Origin: Salinivirgaceae bacterium
Lineage (GTDB): Bacteria > Bacteroidota > Bacteroidia > Bacteroidales > SZUA-534
NCBI GenBank assembly: GCA_017557605.1
Contig: JAFYYJ010000119.1
Coordinates: 1-64,000, forward strand
Direction of reading: 5' to 3'
DNA length: 64,000 nt
Shown here: positions 17,600-25,500 of the stretch, piece by piece
How positions within the stretch are numbered: the stretch's first letter is position 1
Layout of the letters: each line of letters begins with the position of its first letter
The notes under the pieces: generated by a model
What the model was told of the DNA's origin: nothing
The model's database searches: none
What the model saw: only the letters and a program-made list of their open reading frames with translations
Made by a program: the position numbers and the translations under genes

Positions 17600-18384
17600 T
17601 GGAATATAAACTATCAAGCGTTCATCCGGATGCCAAGATTGGGCAGAATGTAGAGATTGGCCCATTTGTCACTATCGACAAAGACGTTGTTATTGGCGAC
17701 GGAACAAAGATTATGAGTGGCGCAGTCATCTGCGAAGGCACGCGCATTGGCAGCAATTGCCGCATTTTTCCGCACGCAGTGCTGGGTGCCGTTCCGCAGG
17801 ATTTGAAATTTGTGGGCGAATACACCACATGCGAGATTGGCGACAACAACACCATTCGCGAATTTGTTACCATAAACCGCGGAACCAACTCAACCGGACG
17901 CACAGTGATAGGCAACAATAACTTGCTGATGGCATACACCCACGTTGGCCACGACTGCGTATTGGGTAACAACCTGATAATATCAAACGCTTCACAGTTT
18001 GCCGGCGAAGTCCACATCGACGATTTTGCCGTAATAGGTGGCGGCTCGCTTGTTCATCAGTTCACACACATCGGTTCATACGTTATGATTCAGGGCGGCT
18101 CAAAAATACCAAAAGACATTCCGCCGTATGTTATTGCCGGCGAGGAGCCGTTGGCTTATTTCGGTTTGAATTTAGTTGGTCTGCGCCGCCGCGGATTCTC
18201 AAACGAGACAATAAGCGCAATCCACGATGTTTACCGCATCATCTACCAGAGCGGACTGAACATATCGCAGGCTCTTGCGCAAGTTATGGAGACTCTGCCC
18301 GAAAGCCCTGAGCGCAACTATATTGTCGATTTTATCAAAAACAGCTCACGCGGAATTATACCAAGCTGCATCAAAAAGAAATAA
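17599..18384 (+). CDS. lpxA: UDP-N-acetylglucosamine acyltransferase
   Basis: A 261-aa cytoplasmic acyltransferase, first enzyme of lipid A synthesis, that moves a 3-hydroxyacyl chain from ACP to the 3-OH of UDP-GlcNAc. The N-terminal two thirds are hexapeptide repeats of the left-handed beta-helix (IGQNVEIGPFVTIDKDVVIGDG and so on). The catalytic His is in AYTHVGHDCVLGNN, and the C-terminal helical part begins at GLNLVGLRRRGF. The length is normal. It starts on the last base of the lpxC/fabZ stop (TAATG), so translation is coupled. Confidence 0.96.
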   Translation: MEYKLSSVHPDAKIGQNVEIGPFVTIDKDVVIGDGTKIMSGAVICEGTRIGSNCRIFPHAVLGAVPQDLKFVGEYTTCEIGDNNTIREFVTINRGTNSTGRTVIGNNNLLMAYTHVGHDCVLGNNLIISNASQFAGEVHIDDFAVIGGGSLVHQFTHIGSYVMIQGGSKIPKDIPPYVIAGEEPLAYFGLNLVGLRRRGFSNETISAIHDVYRIIYQSGLNISQALAQVMETLPESPERNYIVDFIKNSSRGIIPSCIKKK

Positions 18385-18398
18385 TTCGAAAACCGCAT

Positions 18399-18429
18399 TT
18401 TGCGTAACCGAATTATCTGAATAAATTTG
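18399..18429 (+). promoter_or_regulatory. Promoter of the SAM riboswitch / metX transcript
   Basis: TTTG at 18399-18402 and TAAATTTG at 18422-18429, spacer 19 bp. Transcription would begin around 18436, just before the leader hairpin. Confidence 0.75.
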
Positions 18430-18439
18430 CCGCACAATT

Positions 18440-18457
18440 TCACAAGGCAACTTGTGA
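18440..18457 (+). other. Leader hairpin directly 5' of the riboswitch
   Basis: TCACAAG and CTTGTGA form a perfect 7-bp stem with loop GCAA. It lies between the predicted transcription start and helix P1 of the SAM riboswitch and could protect the 5' end of the mRNA or stack on P1. Confidence 0.6.
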
Positions 18458-18571
18458 TGTTATACAGAATAACGGAGAGAATAGGCTCGATGAAGTTATA
18501 GCAACCTTCTCAAAAAACGAAAGGTGCTAATACCTAACCCTAAGCGGAATAATCCGCAGGGAATTATAACA
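18458..18571 (+). ncRNA. SAM-I riboswitch upstream of metX
   Basis: The conserved SAM-I core is readable in order: TTATACAGA, GGAGAGA, GGCTCGATGAAG, GCAACC, then AAGGTGCTAATACC. Helix P1 forms from TGTTATA (18458-18464) and TATAACA (18565-18571). P4 forms from CCCTAAGCGGA / TCCGCAGGG with an ATAA loop. SAM-I riboswitches bind S-adenosylmethionine and turn off methionine genes, which fits metX 185 bp downstream. The stretch 18572-18755 holds a terminator-like hairpin and a short ORF. Confidence 0.88.
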
Positions 18572-18579
18572 GATTGAAA

Positions 18580-18660
18580 ATGAAGAAGAATTTTTACAGC
18601 AGAATCGAATTTTATTTCGAAGCGTCAACCAAATCGTCGATGCACCTGTTGGTGCTATAA
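18580..18660 (+). CDS. Possible 26-codon leader ORF between riboswitch and metX
   Basis: ATG AAG AAG AAT ... to TAA encodes a peptide that starts MKKNFYSRIEFYFEAS and ends HLLVL. Codon choice looks like that of real genes here, and the ORF begins just after P1 and ends across the terminator-like hairpin at 18642-18666. Ribosomes on it could disturb the hairpin. Without comparative data this may be chance, or the remnant of an older gene. Confidence 0.3.
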   Translation: MKKNFYSRIEFYFEASTKSSMHLLVL

Positions 18661-18666
18661 TTTTTT
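18642..18666 (+). terminator. Terminator-like expression platform of the SAM riboswitch
   Basis: GCACC and GGTGC form a 5-bp stem with loop TGTT, then TATAA and a run of six T. The stem is short but lies between the aptamer and metX, where a SAM-controlled terminator is expected. Confidence 0.5.
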
Positions 18667-18755
18667 CCCCAACAGATTTTGTGATAATGAAATTGTCGTT
18701 TGAACCGGTTTCAAGCGTCAGTGTTCCGATTTTGTAAACCTCAATACTGATAACA

Positions 18756-19823
18756 ATGATTATAAAAGATAAATATCTGTCGCACGACAGCGGCAAAAGC
18801 GTGAAATACTACCACCATAGCGAGGGGCTCGACCTTGAGTGCGGCCAACACCTCGAAGAACTTGACATTGCCTATGTAACCTACGGCACAATGAACGCCG
18901 ACCAAAGCAATGTTGTGTGGATGTGCCACGCCTACACCGCCAATGCCGACCCCGTTGACTGGTGGCCGGGAATGGTGGGCGAGGGAAAATTCTTCGACCC
19001 GGCAAAATATTTCATCGTGTGCGCCAACATCTTAGGCTCGTGTTACGGCACAACTGGCCCGCTGAGCATCAACCCCAAAACCGGAAAACCCTACTATCGT
19101 GATTTTCCGCTTATCACTGTCCGCGACCAGGTGAAATGCCACGAGATTCTACGCAAACATCTTGGTATCAATTCGATAGAGATAATTCTTGGTTGCTCGA
19201 TTGGCGGACACCAGGCCATTGAGTGGGCCATAAGCAATCCGCCGCTCATCAAGAATGCGTTTTTTGTAGCTACAACGGCTGTGAACACGCCGTGGGTGTC
19301 GGCGTTCAACGAGGCGCAACGTATGGCTATCGAGGCCGACCAGACCTTTTACGATGACAATCCGAACGGCGGCGAGTTGGGTCTGAAATCGGCACGCGCA
19401 ATGGCTCTCATCAGCTACCGCAACCGCGAGACGTTCAACCGCACGCAGGCCGAAGACCCGAACGACCTCGACAAGTTGGACCATTTCCGCGTAAGCTCTT
19501 ACCAAGTGCATCAGGGCAACAAGCTGGCCGACCGCTTCAACGCATATTCGTACTACACGCTGTCGAAAGCGCTCGACTCGCATAACGTTGGCCGCGGCCG
19601 TGACGGATTCCAAGCCGCTTTGGGGCGCATCACAGCGCACACGCTTGTCATTGGCATTGACACCGACATTCTGTTCCCCGTTGAGGACCAGCTGATTATC
19701 CACAAGGGCATCAAAGGCAGTGTGCTGCGTATTCTGGCCTCGGTTTACGGCCACGACGGCTTCCTGCTTGAATTTGAGAAACAAAGCAAGATTTACACGC
19801 AGTTCCTGAACGGAGAGCTGTAA
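18756..19823 (+). CDS. metX: Homoserine O-acetyltransferase
   Basis: A 355-aa cytoplasmic enzyme of the MetX family that acylates homoserine (acetyl-CoA donor) as the first committed step of methionine synthesis. The alpha/beta hydrolase core has the nucleophile in LGCSIGGHQ (Ser148), the conserved GRGRDGFQAAL segment, the acid region GIDTDILFP and the catalytic His in YGHDGFLLE (His333). Some MetX-like enzymes use succinyl-CoA; the sequence does not settle this. The SAM-I riboswitch upstream makes methionine-dependent control likely. A strong terminator follows. Confidence 0.93.
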   Translation: MIIKDKYLSHDSGKSVKYYHHSEGLDLECGQHLEELDIAYVTYGTMNADQSNVVWMCHAYTANADPVDWWPGMVGEGKFFDPAKYFIVCANILGSCYGTTGPLSINPKTGKPYYRDFPLITVRDQVKCHEILRKHLGINSIEIILGCSIGGHQAIEWAISNPPLIKNAFFVATTAVNTPWVSAFNEAQRMAIEADQTFYDDNPNGGELGLKSARAMALISYRNRETFNRTQAEDPNDLDKLDHFRVSSYQVHQGNKLADRFNAYSYYTLSKALDSHNVGRGRDGFQAALGRITAHTLVIGIDTDILFPVEDQLIIHKGIKGSVLRILASVYGHDGFLLEFEKQSKIYTQFLNGEL

Positions 19824-19834
19824 AGGAAATATAT

Positions 19835-19866
19835 AAAAAAAGCCGGCATCTGACCGGCTTTTTTTA
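19835..19866. terminator. Bidirectional terminator between metX and usp
   Basis: AAGCCGG and CCGGCTT form a 7-bp stem flanked by A-run and T-run, so it can end transcription from both converging genes. Confidence 0.9.
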
Positions 19867-19884
19867 TAACGTTTTGCTTGTATT

Positions 19885-20718
19885 CTAGTAAAGCGAACCC
19901 AGCGAGAAGTTGTTGATTTTGCGTGGGTTGACGCACATAACCGGGATGCGGGCGGTGTTGGCGATAATATATTGCTCGCTTGCGCCCAGCACATAATCAA
20001 GTGTGCCTATATCCTTGGTTGTCATTATCATCATCAGGCCGGCGTCAATCTTCTGCGCATAGTCGATAGTCTGTTGTGCGAAGTTTCCGCCTTCGGCAGT
20101 GTCGGCCATTTCGTATTCAACCTCGTATTTGGTCAGATATTTCTTAGCGAACGACAGGTTGGTGTTGACTTTCTTCACCAAAGCCGAATCTTTAACAGCC
20201 TGTTTTATAAAGTATATCTTCGATTTGAAAATCTTGCCGAAATATATTGCCCACACAAGTTTCTCGCGATTTTCGTTTTTGAAATCGACAGGGAAGACAA
20301 TCTTGTCGAACGAAGAGTTTTCCTGCGGAGGGTCTTGCACAACTACAAACGGCACATACGAGCTGACAATAACCTTGAGGGCCCAGCTTCCGGTAAGCTT
20401 CTGCATACCTTTCATTCCGTGGGTTCCCATTATTACAAGGTTGATGTCGTCGCGGTCCTTTGTATACTCACCAATAGTGGTGAATATTGAGCCGGCAAGC
20501 ACCACAGCTTCTATTTTCAGCGATGTCTTCTTCTCATTTTCAGCGGCTATCGGCTGCAGTTTCTGCATAGCCTCGTCAATATCACTCTCAGCCTTAACAA
20601 TATGTAGAAGCACAAGGCTGTTATTGATGGCTTTCGCGATTTTCACGGCATGTGCCAAAGCGTTTTCAGCAACTTCGGTGAAGTCCCAAGGCACAACAAT
20701 CTTTTTGTTTGATTCCAT
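19885..20718 (-). CDS. Universal stress protein, tandem Usp domains
   Basis: A 277-aa cytoplasmic protein with two Usp domains. The first begins KIVVPWDFTEVAENAL and ends with the nucleotide-loop pattern INLVIMGTHGMKGMQKLTGSWA(L)KVI; the second begins FDKIVFPVDFKNENREKL and ends GLMMIMTTKDIG...EQYIIANTARIPVMCV. Such proteins help survival under starvation or oxidative stress. The first domain keeps the G-x-G-x-loop for ATP better than the second. It is a single gene, divergent from rpoN. Confidence 0.88.
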   Translation of the reverse strand: MESNKKIVVPWDFTEVAENALAHAVKIAKAINNSLVLLHIVKAESDIDEAMQKLQPIAAENEKKTSLKIEAVVLAGSIFTTIGEYTKDRDDINLVIMGTHGMKGMQKLTGSWALKVIVSSYVPFVVVQDPPQENSSFDKIVFPVDFKNENREKLVWAIYFGKIFKSKIYFIKQAVKDSALVKKVNTNLSFAKKYLTKYEVEYEMADTAEGGNFAQQTIDYAQKIDAGLMMIMTTKDIGTLDYVLGASEQYIIANTARIPVMCVNPRKINNFSLGSLY

Positions 20719-20752
20719 ATTGAAAAGTGTTTCAAAAAATGATTTGAATTGA

Positions 20753-20760
20753 CAAAAATA
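20753..20760 (-). promoter_or_regulatory. -7 box of usp
   Basis: TATTTTTG on the minus strand, 34 bp before the usp start codon. The intergenic region (20719-20883) is otherwise AT-rich and must also hold the rpoN promoter, for which I see no clean consensus match. Confidence 0.45.
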
Positions 20761-20883
20761 ATGATATTTTTCAAATTTTCACAATGTATATTGTTATTTC
20801 TCAAACACAAAATACCGACTTCCGTCAACATTTTCGGTTTAGACGCAAATTGACTATCTTAGCGGCCGTAAAAATGGGCACTG

Positions 20884-22329
20884 ATGTTGAAACAAAGTCT
20901 ACAACAGAAACTGGTTCAGAAACTGACACCGCAACAGATACAGGTGATTCGGTTGCTTGAGGTGCCCATTATGCAGCTTGACCAGCGCATCAAGAGCGAG
21001 ATGGAGGAGAATCCGGCGCTTGAGGAGTCAGATTTTGAGCGCCGCTCTGACAACGAGGAGCCACTGCCCGATGACCCCAAAGACCAGGACGAGCTGTCGA
21101 TGGACGGCTACCTGAACGACGACGATTATATTCCGTCGTACAAGCTCTACACCAACAACTACTCGCCCGACGACGAGGTGCGCGAGACGCCGTTGTCGCA
21201 GGGGCACACGTTCCACGAGAGCCTGATGAGCCAGCTTGGCGTTCTGAAGATGAGCGACCGCCAGCGCAAACTGGCCGAATACATTATTGGCAGCATTGAT
21301 GATGATGGCTATCTGCGCCGCGACCTTGAGTCGATTTCTGACGACTTGGCTTTTATGCAGAACATTGAGGCCAGCGAAGAGGAGTTGAGGCAAGCACTTG
21401 ACATTGTGCAAGGCTTTGACCCGGCCGGTGTGGGCGCGCTCACACTGCAGGAGTGTCTGCTGCTTCAGCTTAACCGACGCAATCAGAACTCGGAATCGGT
21501 GCAGCTGGCAATAAAAATCATAAGCAAGAATTTTACCGATTTCTCGCGCAAGCATTACGATAAAATATTGTCGCACACGGGTGCTACGGAGCAACAGCTG
21601 AAAGGGGCGCTTGAGGAGATTTTGAAGCTGAATCCCAAACCGGGTGGCGGCTATTCGAATCCGCAGGAGCGCACGTCGCAGCCCATTACGCCCGATTTTG
21701 TGCTTGAGAACAACGACGGCAATCTGGAAGTGATTCTGAACGAGCACAATACTCCCGACTTACGCATCAGCCGCACCTATACCAATATGCTTGAGCAGCT
21801 TGCCGCAAAAGCGAAACGCACGCAGCAGGACAAGGAGACCATTAACTTTGTGAAGCAAAAAATCGACTCGGCAAAATGGTTCATCGACGCCATTCAGCAG
21901 CGTAAGATAACCCTGCTTTCCACCATGCGCGCCATTGTCAACTACCAGCGCAACTACTTCCTCGACGGTGATGAGAAAAAGCTACGCCCGATGATTCTTA
22001 AAGACATTGCCGACATTACCGGACTCGACGTGAGCACCATTTCGCGCGTTGCTAACAGCAAATACATACAGACCGACTTTGGCATCTATCCGCTCAAATG
22101 GTTCTTTTCCGACTCAATCAAAACCGACAGCGGCGAGGAGGTGTCGTCGCGCGAGGTAAAGAGCATTCTGGAAGAGGCCGTGCGCGGCGAGAATAAGCAG
22201 TCGCCGCTGAACGATGAGGCTTTGGCCGACATTCTCCAAAAAAAAGGCTATCAGGTGGCGCGCCGCACAGTTGCCAAATACCGCGAGAAACTGGGCATTC
22301 CGGTTGCGCGGATGCGAAAGGAGCTGTAA
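20884..22329 (+). CDS. rpoN: RNA polymerase sigma-54 factor
   Basis: A 481-aa sigma-54, the alternative sigma factor that needs an AAA+ activator to open promoters of the -24/-12 type. Region I starts with the glutamine/leucine-rich LKQSLQQKLVQKLTPQQIQVIRLLE (split: LKQSLQQKLVQ, then KLTPQQIQVIRLL). An acidic region II follows (EPLPDDPKDQDELSMD). The core-binding region precedes a helix-turn-helix (ADITGLDVSTISRVANSKY) and the RpoN box ARRTVAKYRE near the C-terminus. Length is normal. No enhancer-binding activator is in the window. Confidence 0.97.
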   Translation: MLKQSLQQKLVQKLTPQQIQVIRLLEVPIMQLDQRIKSEMEENPALEESDFERRSDNEEPLPDDPKDQDELSMDGYLNDDDYIPSYKLYTNNYSPDDEVRETPLSQGHTFHESLMSQLGVLKMSDRQRKLAEYIIGSIDDDGYLRRDLESISDDLAFMQNIEASEEELRQALDIVQGFDPAGVGALTLQECLLLQLNRRNQNSESVQLAIKIISKNFTDFSRKHYDKILSHTGATEQQLKGALEEILKLNPKPGGGYSNPQERTSQPITPDFVLENNDGNLEVILNEHNTPDLRISRTYTNMLEQLAAKAKRTQQDKETINFVKQKIDSAKWFIDAIQQRKITLLSTMRAIVNYQRNYFLDGDEKKLRPMILKDIADITGLDVSTISRVANSKYIQTDFGIYPLKWFFSDSIKTDSGEEVSSREVKSILEEAVRGENKQSPLNDEALADILQKKGYQVARRTVAKYREKLGIPVARMRKEL

Positions 22330-22462
22330 TTGAGGGTTTTAAGCAGCAGTTTGTTGAGGTTTTAAGTGTGGTAGGCATAAGGCATAAGTGTTTTTTGATA
22401 CACAGGCCTATCCATCTTCCTTCTATCATCTGAATCTATTTTTCTTATTCTAAATTCATAAT

Positions 22463-22500
22463 TAAAAAAGGCAGGGCCGCCCGATTATTCGGACAGCCCC
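22463..22500 (-). terminator. Terminator of the 1932-aa surface protein gene
   Basis: On the minus strand GGGGCTGTCCGA pairs with TCGGGCGGCCCT around ATAA, with three G-U pairs, and the hairpin is followed by GCCTTTTTT. It lies 44 bp after the stop codon. Confidence 0.8.
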
Positions 22501-22543
22501 GCTCCACAGATTATAAAAATGATTTAGTTGGGTCAGTTTATAA

Positions 22544-25500
22544 TCACTTGATAACTACACGCTCGGCGGCGGCACCAGCTTTGACGATGTAGATACCGGC
22601 ATTCGGCATCTGAATCTCGGTGCGTGAGCCGGCGGCTATAGCCTTGGCTATCATGCGACCGTTGACATCGAACACTGCTATTTCGCCGGTGAGAGCTTCG
22701 GCAGCTTCAACAACGATGGTGTTGTCGAAGGCGTAGATGTTGACTGCGGCTGCGGCCTCCTCGGCAACAGCGCTGCCGTCTTCAACCTCGATGTCGAATG
22801 TTGCGGTGTAGGTCTTTCCGCCATCGGTGTAACTGATGGTGAGCGACTGCTTGCCAGCAACTGTTGCGTCGAAGCCCGAAACCATTATGGCCAGCATGTC
22901 AACCTCAATCGAGGTGCTGTCGCTGAAGGTTACTTTCAGCTTGCCACCGGTTACGTCGAGTTTCTCGCCAACCTTGTAAGTCAGCTTGTTAGGCATCTTA
23001 CTTACGGCTACCGAGATGATGTCGGTCATGGCAACCACAATGGTCTTGCGGCTGATTTCGGCATGGCAAACCGAGCAGTAAACAACAGAGTCGTAAGAAC
23101 CTGTAGCTGTGTGTGTTGCCACAACAACGTTCTCTATAACCACGCTGTCGGCTTTGTGACCGTTGGCAGGTGTGTCGATAGTGGTGCGGCTAATCTCAGT
23201 CTTGCAAACCGAGCAGTAGACAACCGAGTCGTAAGAGCCGGCCTCGGTGCAAGTTGCCAACTTGATGTTCTCGAACAGAACGCTGTCGGCTTTGTGGCCT
23301 GTGGCGTCGACATAATCGATAGTGTCCTTATGGTTGCAGATGCTGCACAGTTGTGCGGTGTAGCCTTTCTCAGTGCATGTCGGAGCGACAACGGTGTTGG
23401 CGTAGTCGTGCAGAACTGTAAGACTGCCAGTCCAAGCCACAGCCACTGTGTTGCCGGCCAGGTCGGCTACATTGGCTGCAATGCCAACAGTTGTTGTCTT
23501 GCATTGCGGCAATGTGAACACTGCGGTGTAGGTTGCGTTGTCGTTGGTGGTGAGCGATGCCAAAGCCGCGCCCTCGCTAACGGTGAACGCATCCTCGCCA
23601 AGACCTTCAATCTCCTCGCTGAAGGCGATGGTTACTGTGCCCTCAGTTGACAGGCTGGCTGCCGAAGTTGCGCAGACAAATGTAGGAGCTGTGTTGTCGA
23701 GAGTCAGGCTATAGAGCGATGCGAATGTACCCAATGCAGGCAGAGTTGCCAATTTAATCGGGCTTTCATCCCATACTGCGATGGTGTCGCCTACCATGTA
23801 GATGCTATCCTCGGCATAGTCGAGCAGAGCGATGTTGTCGTTTTCCTTAACAACATAGTTGAACACAAGAGTGTAGATGTTGTTGCGGTTAATGTCGAAC
23901 ACTGACGAATCGGCTACGGCAAAGCTGCCTGTGTTCATCAGTATCTTGGGCAATTCCTTACTCTTGCCAAATACAGCAACCGGAGCATCGAATGTCACAT
24001 TGATGGTGATGGTGTCGCCGGCTTTGTAATAGCCGCTGAACTCAGCCGGGCTGGCGGCAATAACTTGAGCTGCTGTAGCTGTGGCCACAACCGGAATGCT
24101 ATCGTTGCCAAGTGGAGTGGTTATAACAAGCGTATCGCGGTAGATGCCAGGTTTGTCGGCAGAGAAAGATACAAATAGTGAAACATCTTTACCCATTTTC
24201 AAAGGATAACCTGTTGGCTCCATCAACACATCTCCGAATGAAGCCTCGAATTTTGAATCTTCGCCCTTGACAAATTTTGGGAATTGGACATTGAAATCGA
24301 CACAACCGGTATTCTCAATTTTCACTGTTGCAAACGATTGGTCGCCAACGTGAGCCGGAGTTAGTTTAAGAGTGTCTTTGTTGTAGGCATAATCAAGTTT
24401 TTCCTCGACAGTTACAACGGTAACCAAGGTGTCGAATACCACCTCGAGGTTGTTTGTGCGTTGGAGTATCCTTGTATAAGTGTATTCGCCAGCCGTAAGA
24501 CCTTCGATATCGTGTGAATGTATAATATCGGTGCTACTGTTGGCTTCCACAACTGCGCTTTCGTATATTTCGGGAATGTCGAAATAATAACTCGTAATAT
24601 AAGTATTAGTATTTTTCCCTTTGTTTATTAAAGTTTCACCATTGAATGTTAATGAAACCCAACCATCAACGTTACAATGTTCATTTTTATTAGACCTAAA
24701 TTGCAAATAATAATTACCTGCCGGCAAATCGAGATAATTCTCAACTGTTGTGTTGGCAACCGTAAATGTTCCTTGGTAGAAACTTTTCACAGTATACCAC
24801 CCCTTTTTATCATCCCACCTGTTGATATAAATATAAATACCATTTGGTTTTGTTCCAGTGCCGGTAAACACGTCAAGACGCGAGGTGGTGGCAAGTTGTA
24901 AAAATCCGCTGCTGGTGACAGTAACGGTATCGTTAACCACAGTCTGGCCACATTCAGCTGTAACACGTACGGTGTCGGTGCTATACTGCGGCTCGGCAGC
25001 TGCCACGCCTGTCCCCGAAAGTGCTATGGTAAAAGTCTTGCCGGCGCCACTCAATGTAAACTGACCTTGCGCCGCACCAACAGCTGTTGGAGTGAATGTC
25101 ACAATGAGTTTAGCTGAATCGGCAGGTCCTATGGTTGAATTTTGCAATTCGTAACTGAAACTAGTGCCGGTCAAATTGTGAGAGGAAATATAGAATCCTG
25201 CGGTACCAGTATTTGCAATGTATACAGTCTGCTTGTTATACATTCCCAACTGAACATTGCCAAAATCTATTGTCTGAGGAGTTACAATGTTTGGCTCGCC
25301 GTTGACTTTGATTTCAGCATCCAATTCTAACTCCCGATTAGCGGGGTCGTTGGTGAGGAAACATTTATCAAACAAATAAGTATCTGCCCACCAGTTGCGC
25401 AACGGAACATTGATAGAGAGAGGCAGCGAGTCGCCCGGGGCAATGGTGTCGCGGTGAATCATATCGGCGGTCAGTGTGAAGTTGTAAACGTACTCTTGCA

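Noticed and set aside
18527..18796. Minus-strand 89-aa ORF over the SAM riboswitch
   Set aside because: It runs through the conserved aptamer and the metX start on the opposite strand, so it is a chance frame.
19149..20000. Minus-strand 283-aa ORF across metX and the end of usp
   Set aside because: It overlaps metX antisense and crosses the bidirectional terminator.
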